Both the position numbers and the translations under genes were made by a program. Below are positions 1 to 14,790 of a stretch of DNA of 64,000 nucleotides, one piece after another. The notes beneath the pieces were generated by a model. It searched no databases, was not told the origin of the DNA, and saw nothing but the letters and a program-made list of their open reading frames with translations. Location: assembly GCA_036768485.1 (NCBI GenBank), contig JAVLUZ010000510.1, positions 62,001-126,000 of the forward strand. The letters are read 5' to 3'. Source of the DNA: Mermis nigrescens. Taxonomy: Eukaryota; Nematoda; Enoplea; Mermithida; Mermithidae. Positions within the stretch are counted from its first letter, which is position 1. Every line of letters begins with the position of its first letter.

Positions 1-339
1 AATGGCTAAAACATCGTATAGATTATGTTTTAAAGTGAAAAACTGCATTTCAAAGTACTATTTGTTCAATTCTGACTAGTTTCGTCACTCTTGTAAGTAG
101 AAAATATAAGGATTCATCGAAAATTTTGACTGTTCAGATCATTTTAACCACATTTTAGATATTTGATTGGTAAACAAAACAGAAGTGTACAAGTCGGCGC
201 GAAGCGCCAAAAAATTTTAACATCTTTGCTGCTTTTTTACCCGAAAATCATGCAGAAAATGTTTGATTGCTCGTTATCTTGTGACAGTGATTCGAGTCTC
301 GAACCCTGAGGGGGTACCCCATCATCCCCCATGGGACGG
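1..339. repeat. MITE remnants with GGCGC hairpin
   Basis: No gene is visible. A perfect copy of the 13-mer GGCGCGAAGCGCC (5-bp stem, 3-nt loop) lies at 196-208, followed by an A/T run as in the other copies. Positions 270-340 hold a diverged copy of the CCTGAGGGGGTA...CCCC end seen again near 40660, 44320 and 63300, so this is probably the end of an interspersed element. Confidence 0.5.
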
Positions 340-590
340 TGTATTCCCGATTCCACGACCGTCTCGATTTTCCGCCTAACTATAAAGTTATTTTTTGATA
401 CCGAAAATTCCCGTTTCTCCGACCGTACGGATTCGCCGACTATACCGATTCTCCGACCAATTACATAGAACATTATTTTTAGACACAAGACTTCCCGTTT
501 CACCGACCGTCCCGATTCTCCGACCAATGGTATAAAACGTTATTTTTTGGCTTGCGAAATCTCGATTCTTTGACCGTCATGATATTTTGC
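340..590. repeat. Short tandem repeat, CCGATTCTCCGACC units
   Basis: About three diverged units of roughly 80-90 bp. Each contains CCGATTCTCCGACC-like and CCGTTTC-CCGACCGT blocks followed by a TATAAA-GTTATTTTT spacer. It translates into repetitive peptides only, so I treat it as non-coding. Confidence 0.6.
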
Positions 591-3229
591 CCCATGCTAA
601 AGTTTAATGAGCGTGAGAAACAAGTGAATTTCAGGAAATGCATTTTGACTGCACAGCACGTGTGTATTACATAGGTATGTACAAACATAGATGAATGATG
701 CAGGTATCTACTCGGTTGACTAGTGCAACGGATACGACAAAACTCTGCTCCGACTTACAAAAATATAAGCGAAAAATGGAAAATGCAAAGTAGATATCAC
801 ATTAAATCATTATTTAGCGTCGGTTTCTCGACGTCGATGATATGTTGCAGCTTATTCAGGGACGTATTAGTAAATTAATTTATCTGTTAAGGTAATTCAG
901 CATCATCGATGCGAATTGATCGCAGCTGTCATGCAACTTTTTCGGTCAGTACAGACGCCAAATAGTTAGTTGCGTTAAACTTTGTATTTTAGCGCGGTAA
1001 AATGAGCTATGACAACGATAGCAGCATAGTTCTTGATTTTAATTACAAAATTGTGGTTGTTTGTTATTTATCTCCATGTAGATTCTTTACAGCAGATCCT
1101 TACATCTAATGTTAAGTATACAATTCAATAAGAAATGAATATTGAAATAAGAATCAAATAGAAAATAAGTAGGTACGTGCTGACCAAGTTGGGGGTTCCC
1201 CCTTTTTTGTAGGTTTTTTGAAGTCGTCGGAGGCATTTTTTAGCGATTGAGGTTTTTTTGCGTCTACGCTTGACCGTTGGTAACAAGTTTTTTTAGGCAG
1301 TTTGAGGTTAAAATTGAGGGGGTTTGACAAGAGCATTTGGCGACCCTGGCTGAACATCAGAGTAGTTTTGTAGCTACAAAATACCACTCCCAGCTTTACT
1401 GAATGACAAAGCAATACTTTCTGAATAAACTATTGAGGTAGTATAATAATTAATGCATTGAATCAGCCCTATTCCTAATTCACTCTTTACACCTATTTAT
1501 TAAAACCAGTCGATGTTAATTGACGTGCGGTTAGCGCCATCTGTCACATTCGATGGTAAGTCGTAGAATCGGGACACAATCGTTTTATTTGCTCATGGTT
1601 GTTTTACCATCCATTTCAGAAAACGGAAAAAACCGCAAGCAACATATAAGCCCGGTATGATTCATTGAAAATGCTATAATTTTCGGATAGATCTGATAAC
1701 ACACGTAGCTATAGCATCGCGTTATAAATGAGGCGCGAAAAAATCAAATTAGACAAAGAAATGGATCGCACGAAACTAATTACTCGAACACCATCCATCA
1801 AAAGAATGTCATTGAATGCCTAATGTCCGATTTATCGAGCATATGCATTAAAAGTGAATGGGAGTAAAGGGCGGCTCAAAATTTGCATATAAATTGAAAA
1901 TTTTCTTCTTTATAATCCCAGGAAAAAGGCCACAAATCGGATGAGCGGAAAATCGATAGCGCACAAAAAACGCCGAGTTTTAGCCCAGCAACGCACACGT
2001 AGATATAAATCGAAAAGCAGATAAGTGTTCTTAGGCTCCGGCCCGTTTATCAAAAAAATAGGCGCACGTTGGATGGTCGGCCAATGATATAAAGTAACTA
2101 CGCAGGACTAATCTGAGCAATGCCTAAAATAGGGATGCTGCGTTTCCTGCAACGAAATATTTGGCATAGCATGGACTGCGGCCACGCCTATTTTGTTTAC
2201 TTTTCTCAAGAGAAAGTAAACATGGCCATCGAAATGACCGAAAAACCGTTATAACATAGATGTTCCTCCCCACTTTTGTATCTAACACGCATTTAACAGG
2301 AATATTGTATTACCACGCTGCACTTGCATGATTGTTATCACGATAACAGAACCTAATGTGTTTTTGAAACAAATCTTTATCGCTCGCAATAGATGCTGCA
2401 GTTTGAAGTCGAAAAGTATTAATCACTGTTAGAACAGTGTTAATGATAAAACGATAACAATTAAGTATGTATGTAAGTATGAGGCGGTGGACGCAAAAAA
2501 ATTTCACTGGTTATCGGATGAACGCCGTCATTTTTTGACAATAAATTTCTAAATATTGATTGATGTCGATCGATATTTTGATATCGATCGATATTTTACT
2601 GTTGACCAAAATGGCAAAGAGATGCGTAAGAACCTTATCATTTGAAGTTTCAAAGGTAAATTGATGTGCAAGGACTTTAGTCAAATTGTACAACTATAAG
2701 CACGGCTAAATTACGGCACTCAAAATTCACCATTTAAAAATTGTGAGGCTGTTGCCGAAATTAAGGTAAAGCAGGATGCAGCGGGATGTCCGACTAAAAG
2801 CATAATAAAAATTATAAAAAACATGATCGCAAAAAATGCCAAAATATCAATAAGACATTGACGACAAGTAATTGAACAAACGTGCTGGATTTTATTTTGC
2901 TGCCGAATATAGGTTTCTAAATAATTATTGATTTATACGCAACCGCTTGACTCAGATAATTGATGCAGTGACGCAAGCGCAGGTTTTTTGGTTAATCTTC
3001 AACGAAATCCATTAAAGCTGACTTAGTCAGTCAGCTGCATAAACAAATATATCACGAACCATTAGTGACATTAGCTTTCGTTTAACGCAAGAATTATTAC
3101 ATAGAAAATGATCCAAGCGTGAAATTGGCATTTGTTCTCCTTTGAGAACGTAAAATGTATTCTTAAAATTCGAAATGTATCTGAAGATTCATAGGGTTTG
3201 GGTGACTAAAATTTACAAAAACCCGAAAT
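591..3229. other. Gene-poor stretch, nothing recognised
   Basis: Short open frames only, none with protein-like composition or family motifs. A low-complexity repeat fragment (1180-1340, around GTTGGGGGTTCCCCC) and a small ATCGATCGATATT direct/inverted repeat (2560-2600) are the only structures seen. Confidence 0.5.
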
Positions 3230-3795
3230 TTTCAATACAACTTCAATTTTTGGAGGGCCCGCGAAAAGATATTTCTTGACTTAATATCGATCTATCGTTT
3301 TCCGATGTTTCTGACGATACTCTTTCTTTCTATAGTACAAATTCCGGAAAAATATGCAATTGAACGTCTTATCGTCTAAAAACGGCTATCAGGCGCGAGG
3401 TACTAAAAAACTGATACTTTCGAGGAAAAAATCGCTTAAAAAATACTTGAAAAGTATATTTTCTAAGTGAAAAAGTTGGAGATTGAGTAAGCTAGCAACA
3501 TTTTGCAGTACTTAACACGACACGCAAGCAGGGGAATTTGGGGAAGGCGTCTGGACCACCCTTATGGAAAAGTGAGAAATTTTCTGGGCCAAATAAGGCA
3601 AAATAATGGCCGAAAATGGATGAAAATCAAAATTTGTTTTTGCAAGAATGTTTGATATCGGCCAGAAACTTTGGATTAACATAGCTTTTACTCTATTTAA
3701 GAATTTATATCGATTTTCGAGATAATTTTGGCTATAAAATGTTGACCGACTCCCTCCTCCTAAAATAGCCATGATGCGGTGGCCCACGTAAGTGT
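3230..3795. repeat. Two adjacent MITE remnants
   Basis: 3230-3480 is a degenerate copy of a roughly 350-bp family that recurs at about 6230, 8530, 23720 (inverted), 25740 and 41540. All share a TTTCTGACGATACTCT-like block and a GGCGC-rich spot. 3525-3790 is a second family of about 270-300 bp, also at about 8236 and 18250, starting with a G-rich GGGTCT/GGACC end and containing a conserved TTGACCAGAAACTGTG-like block. Confidence 0.55.
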
Positions 3796-5839
3796 GCCTA
3801 CTGTGATTTTATCATAACTCGATCAATTATCGACTTTTTTACGTAATATTTTTAGAATAAGTAAGCGACTCATTTAGGTTGCATTTTACATAAGTTTTAT
3901 TTATAGATTCTATCGAATATGCTGACTGCACCACTAATTATTTTGAACTTGGGTATTTTCATTCAATTGTCGCTATATTTTGCTACTAAAAATCAAATTT
4001 TTTGATGTCTTCAATTTTAATGCTCAAGATCGCATCTGAATTTATATGTCGAAATCCTAATTTTCATCTGATTTGCGCATATGTATAATGAGCGAGGAAT
4101 GACTGGGACGGTGTATCGGTGGCGCTTCATGCGGATTGCCCCACGTTTAACGGATTTAAGCCGAGACTTCTAATTTTGGGACGAGCGCGAAATGCTCTTT
4201 GGTTTATCTTAAATTTCCATTTTTAGCAATTTTTATAATCCGGATGATGATTCATTTACTTATTCATACGGAGAGTAAACATGAAAAGATTTAAAAAATA
4301 CATTATTCGATTTTCGGATTCTGTTTTCCATTTGCTCGGTACTCCTTTTATAGTAATTTTCTGCCGAGTTGCCGGCTGTCCAGTCACTGCTAGTAAAAGA
4401 GTTTAAAAAAAACAAGGTAAGGAATAGCAACCGCAGCAAAAATATAAGAAAAGAAACAATCGATGCTAAAGGAAGATCCAATTAAAAAGTAATCAAATGA
4501 CCAACAAGTTAAAATATGGCGTCTCGAATCCTCAAAAATTGCCCAGATAACTTCCCAGAAATGAGAAGGGTCTGAGAATGAAGCTAAAATGTCCATTTAC
4601 AAGCGAAGAATTGGAAGCATGCACATGTGCGCAACTGTTAAAAAAGAATAACAACAAACTTTTGAAAATAAGTTGACATTCGTTGCGATATATCATGCAA
4701 AATGCATTGGACGGAAGAAACGAGCCTTCAACAAACATCACAATACTCGTCATCTTGCAAAATTGACGTTTAATCGGTTAGCATGTACCAAGAGAAAAAG
4801 TAAAGCGTAATAACTTTAGCTAAAATTAGCTAACGTTATGTAAGCTTATTTAAGCATACGGCTACTCGTGAGCAGCAGTCGCCGTGTCAGTTTTGTCCTT
4901 CAACTTCAAAAATAGCTACAAAGTAATCGAATCCGATGGACAATTCAGCTTAGACTTCACACGGTTACATAAATTTTTCGAAACTCAAAGCTGTCTGAAA
5001 TTGAAACTTTTCTCGAGCAATTACCTACTAAAAGTTTTGATGAAGCCTTTTTCTTTACACTGCTGGTCAGCTGCTTGCACCGGCGCTGGATAGCTTAAAA
5101 TGATACGTAAGCTTGCGCCGAATTCGGGCGGAGAAGAATGAAATTATAGGCCTAGAATATAAGCATTTATCTTAAACAACGCGCGTTTATGAACCAGTAG
5201 ACATCGCGTTTGGAAATTGAGCACGATTCTCTTGAAAATTCTCGCTTCTTCGCCGTTTGCCGAAACATTGTGCGCTCGGCTAGCGCGATATGCATCTGGA
5301 AGCATTTTCCTTATCGATTTTCCGGCTTTTTAAGCTTTTTCTTCAATGCACCAATTTCTTAATGCGCACAAAATAGCAAACGCATGTTACGCAATGATTC
5401 ACGCGAGTCTGCCGGCCGGACTATAGTAGCCAGCTTTATGTACTTTCTGCTTGATGCCGAAGCTTACGAATCACATAAGCTTACATGCTAACGTAAAGCT
5501 AGGGACGCGAAGTACCATTTTAACGATGATAAATTTTTCGTAATCTTTTTAATCAGTCGCGCATGACTTAAAGTTTGCTCCGACTTTGCTGCGCATTAAT
5601 TCGCTAGCGATTCTAGAAAATTAATCACTCGAATGCATTCCTGGGAAATCGAACGAGACTAATTCGATTAGACGGACGACTGCGTCCAAAAAACATCCGG
5701 GACTCGTTGATTTTGTTTCTTGGATAATCTGATATATTCAGTTTGGTCGCTTGTTTAATAATCTGAGCTCATGCCGAATAGTTGAAAATAAAAGCTGAGC
5801 ATGACATAAAACTGAATGCATTACATTACAACAATAAAA
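3796..5839. other. Intergenic, no gene recognised
   Basis: No frame has recognisable protein features. Several AAGCTTA/TAAGCTT-rich short repeats occur between 4800 and 5500, but I could not define an element. Confidence 0.45.
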
Positions 5840-8800
5840 AAGGCGTAGAATTGCGCAGTCTCGCCAAATATGGGCAGCGACGACCAAATTCTGTGAAATC
5901 TGGGTGGTGTAAAACTGGAAAAAATACCAAAAAAAGATAGCATAAATTCAATTCTGGAAGGTCTCTCGTTTTCAGGGGGTCTACCGGATTCTGCGGGGTT
6001 GCAAACCTCCAATTCCCCATCCCCTATGCCCATGTGTGAGTCCCACTCCTCGTGTGAATTTATTTTTACATGTTTCATTTCTCGAACGTCCCATCCCTTC
6101 ACTTGTTCTGGTTTATTCAATGTGATTCAATAAGTAAATGAATTAAGGCAGAATATTACATCTCTTCGAATATACCATTTCGTTAAGGACTCACTCATAT
6201 ATGTAGAGCCTCTAAAATGCACTTTTGTGACTCAAAAACGATGGATTTGCATCAAAAACGCCATTTTTAGACGTTTTCTCTCTCTCTCTTTCTAAAACAT
6301 CAAAATTTCGTAAAAATATCAAAAGATCCGTGTAACTTAAACAAAATTCAGACAAAATATGAGTATGCGGCGCGGCGCGAGGCGTCGAAAATTTTACATT
6401 TTTGAGCCAAAAGATGGCTAAAAACGCTCAAAACAACAGCATCTCTACAATTATTTTTTGAGAAATCAACGCTCCTGTGGAGGGAGGGAGGAGTTGAAAA
6501 AATTGGGAGTAGAAACCCTTGGGGGTGAAATTTCCCTACCCCTAGATTATGCATAAATGAATCTATCTCGTCGCCAGTCCCACTTCTTCGAGGAATGACA
6601 TAAAACGGAAATAATTGTCGTTAAAATCCAAATTCATCGCATGCTCTACCTTTTCGAATATAAAACCTCTTCGATTAAAATAAAAATCTGAAAAATGGGA
6701 ATATTTAGTATAAAGATAGCACGCCTGCGCTCGAATGCGCAGCATGGACGACCGACGGGATCAGCCGCTCTAGGGAAGGGGTCAGCGAGTGAGTGATTGA
6801 GATGTTTTGGGCCAAAATGACCCAGAAAGTTGTATAAATGCTAAAATAGCACAAAAACCACTAATTCCATCTTCTAGTCAATTTCAATCACATTTTTGAG
6901 GAAAATTTTTAATTTTCAACAATTTTTGGCTACAATTTTGCCACATTTGCCGCCAGAAAATTTGCCATTTTCCGATAATGAGGTCTCTAGACCCTAAGCC
7001 CCCTTGCACGTCTCTACGAGACCAAACATGGGTAGCAACCGAATTTAAAATCATTCGCCATGACTTGATTTGAATTAGCTACTTTCTAACAGACGTGATT
7101 AAAATATGGCAGAAGCGCCAGGTAAAAAATCGAATAATTGTACGTTGTTGGGTGATTTGCTATTTACAAATTTGTGTGCTTTCAACTAAACTCGATAATA
7201 CGAAAATTTTAGAAAATTTGCTCGTAAACATGAATTTTCTTGTTAACCCTCCTGTGACCAAGGGGTCACGCACCCTCAAAAATCTGGTCAGTGGGGAGAT
7301 AACAAAAATGAATAAAATTACATATTTCTGGTAGCCAAGAGCATGAGAATTTCAAAAATGTCATTATATTTGCACAAAACTGATAACCAATTGAAAAAAA
7401 ACATATTTGAACATTCAAAAATGTGTAAGAAATACGATCTGCAACACGCGTAACACATGTTATAAAATCATGAAATCGAGCTTTTCTAATGAAATATAGG
7501 TCAATACGTTTTCTTTTGCTCAATAAAACATATGTTGCAGTGAAAAAAGAGGGTACTGAGAAGCTTGCCACATAAGAATTTATGGCCTTACAGTAAACTG
7601 CAAAAAACAGGCAACTAGATCACGGATCAAGAGCTCGGTAAAAGTGGGGTTAATGGTAGGATTGATCTAAAACATAAAAACATCGCTCGAACCATGAAGT
7701 TTTGGATGTCCAGAGAATGTACTAAAGTGATTCAATCCTCTGGAGCGCCAGTACTTTGAGAAAGAAAGTGCAGGGAAACGCTAAAATGAATAAATTTGAA
7801 AAGTTTGAGATATCGACGACAGAAAATGCATACTGATGATTAAGTCCTAGCAAAAATGCAATTTTTTAATACTCGAATGCCAGAAAACGCATAGAAATGA
7901 ACAAAGCCGCCATAAAAGCAAAATTCGTTAAATTTTTCAGATTTTGAACTGAAAATTGCATTAAAACAATAAAAAGATCTTATCCGTATGAAAGGCCTGG
8001 TTTGAAATGCAAATTGAATAAACCGGTGTGAATTGCGAAAAGCTACAGATTCTAATGCCAAAAATCAAAAATACATAAATTTTTGAAACCTCTAACGGCA
8101 ATTTTTCTCCAAAATGATGAGGGTTGATATTCCAAATTTTACTGCAGTGAGAGTCGAAATGTAAAGAAAATTCAAGATTTACGATTGCTTTCAAAAACTG
8201 TAATGCACCTTGTATTGTGAGTTGTGACCAGATATGCATGTAGGGTGTCGAGGGATCCTAACCCCCCTGAAGAATTGAAAAAAGGAAAATTTTGTTGGGA
8301 AAATGAGGCGAAATGAAGTCCAAAAACGGATGAAAATTGAAGATTTTCTTCAAAAGTGCTTCAAATTGACCAGGAAACTGTGTAAACGTGTTTTAAATGC
8401 TATTTCAGCGCATATACTTATTTTTGAGGTCATTTTGGCCCCAAAAAGCTCAATTTTAAAAAAGCTCAATTTTTGACCCACCCCAGACCCGGCTGACCCC
8501 CAACCCAGATCGGCCATGCTGTGCACCGTGACCATACATGCACAGCATTAGTTTGGGTGGTGAGAACAAAATTTTTTTTCAAAGTGCTTTTCGTGGGCTT
8601 AAAAACGATTAATTTGGGTTAAAAACACCATTCTGAGGCATTTCTGACGATGTTATTTCTGTCTAAAATGTTGGAGTATGAAAAATTTTGCAAAAATATA
8701 AAAAATTTGAGTAAATTGAACAAATATTGTCAAAAAACTGAGTATATGGCGGGAAGCGCAGAAAATTTCTTGCAGTTGAGGTGAAAAATCGTTAAAAACG

Positions 8801-9417
8801 CTTGAAAACATCTCTCCCATTTCTGGGGGAAGGGGTTAAAAACCCATAAGGTCATGTGACTCTAGTGCTCTCCGTTGCAGCCACTCGAAAATAATCAGGT
8901 CAGTTCCATACCTACATATTAAGCTCTACGAAAAATTTTTAAAAATTTTAAATAGTAACAAAAGCATGTGAAATTAGCGGTAAATTTGGATAATGTGGAA
9001 TTTCAAACGGACAGGCCTTTTTGTGAAATAATTTTAAGGTAATAGAAAAGTCGTAAATTGAAAAATTCTTAACATAGTAAAAAATTGAAAATACTTAAAA
9101 ATATCGATTCTTTTTACTTTTTTAACCTTGTAAAGATTCATTTTGTGAAATTGAGGTGAAATTGAACCAATTCACAAGAATCTGGAGAGTCTGAGGCGGA
9201 GGATGGTTTGAGTATCAAAGACTGAAAATCATTTTGCTTTATCATTGTAACACGCTAGCAGTCGTACAATGAATCTTCTTCAATTTAAGCTCTTTAATCT
9301 GCATTCTTTAAACTCTTAATTTTTTGCAACAAAGGTAAGCTGACAAATTTTTGATTTCGTCCTTCGAGTATTTCAGCAAGCTTCAATTATCATTATTAGA
9401 ATAGCGATAATTTTCAT
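5840..9417. repeat. Cluster of diverged MITEs
   Basis: In order: a 'GGGCAGCGACCAAATTCTG'-type repeat (5860-6050); a GGCGC-motif family copy (6230-6550); a diverged copy related to the 300-bp family (6770-7020); a stretch without clear repeats (7030-8230); the 300-bp family (8236-8530); and the GGCGC-motif family again (8530-8850). Composition is AT-rich with short C/G runs at element ends. No coding gene was found. Confidence 0.5.
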
Positions 9418-10135
<718 letters not shown>

Positions 10136-11692
10136 TGGATGGAATAAAAAGACAGATTTCGTCTAAGATTTCTCTGCCAACTTTACCGCTTATAAATCAA
10201 GATAAATTGGATAAAATAGAAAGAAAGTACCTTTTAAGGGCTATACGTCGCAGCAAACAGCGTTTAAAAAACTCAATATTGAGATACTTTCGAATGTGTA
10301 AAGTTCTAAATCAGGGGTGTAAAATGGGTGAAAAACATATTTTTCCCAATTTTGAATGGTAAATATCTCGAATATTCTGCGGAACAGAAGTTCTCCACAT
10401 ACAAACGTACTACAATCAAAAGACTACAAACTGGCCCAAACCGAATTTCTATACACTCAATAGGGAGTTAAATTCAGGTTTTTAAAGTTTACGATGTGTT
10501 GGGTAGTGGAAAATACGTTTTTGTCTGTTTTTTTGTTCGCCACTTTCTCCGTTTAGAAGTCATGATATATCGATTAAAATAAAAATAAAGTACTTTCTAA
10601 AGGGTACACGTCATAGAAAATAGGGTTTGTTTACATCAATATTTAGCTTTTTTGGGAGGTGTAAAGTCAAAAATTGGGTGTGAACGTGTTCCTGTCTTGT
10701 TTTTTTTCTGCCAACATCTCCGGTTATGAGTCTGGACATGATCTCATGTCTAAAAATGTACCAGAAATCGAATGTGTTACGCCACTTGGGGGCATCTAAT
10801 ATTTATTTGTCATCAGGCCATTGAAGAGACTAAATTTTTTCATAAATGTTGATCGTTATATTAGAGTAATATAAGAATTACGAATCCGACTAAAGTCATC
10901 TCTACACTCTGTGTTTGTGTAAAGTTTACATTGCGAATTAACTTTAGCTCTAGAGTCTTGCTAAAGCTTAATTTCTAACAAAATGTTCTACGTAACGTCA
11001 GAATTGTGAATCTCAAACTTAGTTTACTGGACACCCAGTAGTTGTGTAAAGCTTGCACTATTCATTTATTGTTAATGTGTAGTTTACAACATGAATTTAT
11101 TTTACTTCCAGAACATTGCAAAACGTGAATTTTTTTCCAAATATGTTCCGTACTGTCAGGATTACGAGTCTGACTGTATGTTTAGTTTACACCAAGTAAT
11201 TATGTAAGGTTAGATTGAAAATTAAATTTAGTTTCAGAGCGTTACAGAAGCTTAATTTTTCAAAACGTTCCATGTAACGTAAGGATCACGAATCTGAGCG
11301 TAAGTGTTCTTCACGCCCAATAATTGCGTAAAGTTTATGCTGGAAATCTTTGATCCGTTTAAATAATTTAAGGTTGCCTTGTTTAACAAAGATAATGCTA
11401 ATGTTCAGAACAATATTGATTTCCGCGTTCTTGGACTTCTGTCATTATTGTGGCATTGTTATCGTATGTGTTTACTGACTGATTTACTCAAATGATGCTA
11501 ATTAAAAGTTGGGTTCTAGCAAAGAAAAATGCTCCGATGGAAGAAAACAGACGAATATTTTTAGGATTGTGGAATATTAAAAATGTGAAAGGTTGGAACT
11601 AGGAAAAAAGCTACCTAGGTCGCAAAATCTGCTGGTGTCACCTTTAAATAATTTTTAATGCTTCATATAAGAGTATATAAACATAATCTAAA

Positions 11693-12028
11693 ATGTTTAC
11701 TTTTTGTAAATTTCTTGCAAGTTGTAAGGCTGACTTGCTTCGTATCGTGATTGCTAGAAAACTAACTGCAGTTGTATTTAAAGGTGTTTTATTTTGTCAT
11801 CCTGAGCATTATAGCAAGCAAACCTGGCGTCAATTTAGTGCACACGATCGTTGCGGGCATGCAAGTGTACCTAGATTTAGTCTGTTTCATGTTAGCTTAC
11901 GCGTTTCCCGTTGCTTTAAACCAACAATTTCTTTGGTCGTCTTGAATGCATGCATGTTTGCCATTTCATGTATTTGGCCTGAAAAGTCTCGCTGTTTTTT
12001 CCAATCATTTTTTTGTTCAATAGTTTAA
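11693..12028 (+). CDS. Possible small ORF in foldback centre
   Basis: A 111-codon frame in the unpaired centre of the palindromic element. The corresponding frame in copy 2 (around 31007-31190) shows a related peptide with shared blocks such as CFKPTIS and MFAIS. I recognise no domain. It is rich in Cys, Phe and Ser and lacks a clear signal or DNA-binding motif. The similarity may simply reflect nucleotide homology between the two element copies, so coding status is doubtful. Confidence 0.15.
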   Translation: MFTFCKFLASCKADLLRIVIARKLTAVVFKGVLFCHPEHYSKQTWRQFSAHDRCGHASVPRFSLFHVSLRVSRCFKPTISLVVLNACMFAISCIWPEKSRCFFQSFFCSIV

Positions 12029-12069
12029 TTTCGTCTTTTTTGTTCAATCGGAGCATTTCCCTTTGCTAG

Positions 12070-13540
12070 TTATGAATTCTATTTTGCAATGCGAGAGAGT
12101 GAATTTTATATTTGGTGCAAATGTCGAAAGCTTACAGTGTCTTTTTATGATAGTTACTCCAACTCAGTGCGTATAGAAATCAGGGCAGGGGCGGTAGCGC
12201 CGCCCCTGCCCATCTAAATTTGATTTTTAGTTGGTTTAAAGCGTAGCTTATGTGACGTGAAAAGGTCAGATGCTCTAGAGCTTTTAAGGAATATAGTTAG
12301 GCTCGGTAAGCAACATATCCCATGTAAAGCTTAGATACAATTTAACGTCAGCGAATCACGCATATTTATGTTATATAATTTGATTGCTTTTTCTTATATT
12401 ATTGTACTTAGCTTCAGGACAAATGTCGGAAGCTAGTAGATTTTTCGAAAAATTTGGTTTATCCAAATTCAGCGCGTAAAAAGTCTCGGTTCAAAAACGT
12501 TCAAAGTTGGTTATAAAAGAACATTAAAATAATCAAAAGCTGCAAACAAATCCTGACAATCTTTGGCTAATAAGCTATTCTGCGCGTTAAAAAGTATTTG
12601 TAAGCAGAGATAATTAAACCGCATGATGTTAATCATCTGTTTACTTGGTATGATCATTGTGCTGAGTTTTCTTAAACAAGGCTGCAATGCATAGGTGGGC
12701 AGCACCAAAATTATGGGTGGTCAAAAAAATTGTCTTAAAAATAGTGATTCGGCGAAAAAACACCATTTTTAATTGTTTCTTATCGAGCACTATCCATTAG
12801 CATAAAAAATCACGATAGAAAATTTTTCAAAAATTGAATTATGGGAAAGTGTGCGGCCTTCTAGGGGTGCATAAACCCAACCCCCACGCCCACGTGTGGT
12901 CCAGGTGGTGTAAAATAGCTAAAAATTAAAAAAATATATACCAAACGAGTTAGGGGATCCAAAACTTCCTGCCCACATGCGTCCAAGCTTTGGTCTTGCA
13001 CTTTTCCTGCATCAGAAACATGTCAAAATCTTCAATATCGCAAATGAGTTCAAATGAGTCCAAATTCTCTATAGTCACCCTGTTGCTAATCTCCTCCGAG
13101 CATACATGGGCAGCGACCAAATTCTGGGGGTCTGGGTGTTGTAAAACTTCCGTGGTCACTCTGTCATTCTAATCCTCTCCGACCATTCATGAGCAGCGAC
13201 CAAATTCGGGGGTCTGATTGGTGTAAAACCACTGTGATTATCCAATCCTCTCCGACCATATTCTGCGAGGCCCGGGTGGTGCAAATCGTCAAAAATTCCC
13301 AAAACATGCCAGAAATAAAGTTCTGGAGGTCTATCGAGTTAGTGGGTCTAAAACTTCATGCCCACCTGCGTCTAAACTTTGGTTTTGCACTTTTCCTACA
13401 CCAGAAACATGTCAAAAATCTTTCTTCATTATTGCAAATGAGTCCAAATTCTCTTTAGTCATCCTGTTGCTAATACTTTCCGCTCACACATGGACAGCGA
13501 CCAAAATCTGGGGGTCTGGATGCTTCAAAGCCGCCGGAGA
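12070..13540. repeat. MITE block inside foldback copy 1
   Basis: Interrupts the right arm. It contains a CATAGGTGGGCAGCA...CGCCCACGTGTG element (about 12690-12898) and two direct copies, about 380 bp apart, of a segment (12945-13160 and 13330-13535). That segment has the block TTGCACTTTTCCT-CA-CAGAAACATGTC and then the ACATGGGCAGCGACCAAATTCTGGG-type repeat. Confidence 0.6.
12183..12211. repeat. Perfect GC-rich hairpin
   Basis: GGGCAGGGGCGG, then a 5-nt loop TAGCG, then CCGCCCCTGCCC: a 12-bp perfect stem that is almost entirely G/C in AT-rich surroundings. No T-run follows that would suggest a simple terminator. Probably the tip or end of a small mobile element. Confidence 0.75.
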
Positions 13541-14790
13541 CAGTCAAATTCGTAATTCTAACGTTACATGGGACATTTTGAAAGAAATAAGCCTTTGCAA
13601 TGCTCTTGAACTAAAGTTAATTTTCAAAATGAACTTTAAGCAACAATTCGGTGTAAAGAAAACATACAGTCACATTCGTAATCCTGACCTTACGGAAAAT
13701 ATTTAATAAATGCACGTTTAACAGCGCTCTGGAAGTGAAATAAATCTGTAGCGTAAACTTACACCTCAACAATAAATGAACAGTGTAATTTTTTAGAACT
13801 ACTGGGTAGAGAGACAATATTTTTTCATTTTCAAAACATAAAGCTTCCGGAACGCTCTAGAACTAAAGTTAATTTTCAGTGTAAACTTTACACAACCGCC
13901 GAGTGTAAAAAAAGATTTTAGTCAGATTCGTAGCTCTGATATTGCGATCAATACGTATTGAAAAATAACTCTCCACAATGGCCGAGACAAATAAATGTTA
14001 GATGTGAACGATTTTACACTAGTGTTGAATGTGAACAAGCGCGCCCAACTATCGTATGATCTTTGAACCCTGGTACATTTTTTGACTTATGATTATGTCT
14101 AGACTCATAACCGGAGAAGTTGGCAGAAAAACACACGTTTAAACCCCTCCCTCCGATTTTTGACGTTACACCTACCGAACAGGCTGAATATTGAAGTAAA
14201 TAAACACAATTTGTTGTGACCTGAAGCCCTTAAAAAGTACTTTATTTTTATTCATTTCGACTCATCCTGACTTCTACCTGGAGAAATTGGCGAACAAAAA
14301 AGGGAAAATATATTTTTAAGCCATCCAGCAGATTGTAAACTTTGAAAATCTGAAAATCACTCCCCATTGAGTGCAAAAAAATTCGGTTTAGGCCACTTTG
14401 TAGCCCTTGAACCGCAGTACGTTTGTATGTGAAGAAAGATGAAAATGCGACCAAAACGTTAATTTTGACTATTACAATTCTATACTATTAAATTGCATGA
14501 GACATTTACACAGAGTTGTGTACAGGCTGGCGAGAGGATAACCAAGAATCACTATATGTTACGACGTTATGCCAAAATTTTACACGCTCATTACAACTTC
14601 GGCATTGACTGTAAGCAAAAAAGAAAAAGTCTGCATAATATTTTTTGATTATGTAACTTTCAAAAAACCGCACTCCCCAGATGTGTTCCGTTTTGTAAAG
14701 GGGGTAATCATATGTTAGGGGTATCCAAGTATATTATCGGTATGCGCTAATGCGCTATCTATGATTACGCATCATTAAGGACATCAAAGG

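Larger units (their letters stand above)
10136..14790. mobile_element. Foldback-like palindromic element, copy 1
   Basis: The left arm (about 10136-11640) reappears as its reverse complement at about 13545-14450. For example, 10380-10450 matches 14330-14430, and 10690-10760 matches 14090-14150. Both arms match a second copy at 30.7-39.4 kb. The arms are built from smaller diverged tandem units of about 125-157 bp ('GTCAGGATTACGAATCTGA...GTGTAAAGTTTAC') and about 350-bp units with a TCTGCCAACTTCTCCG-like core. Long inverted repeats made of tandem repeats are typical of Foldback-type elements. The centre is about 11640-12030, and unrelated MITEs occupy about 12070-13540. The outer left end is missing, replaced by the (ATT)n tract. 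Confidence 0.7.
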
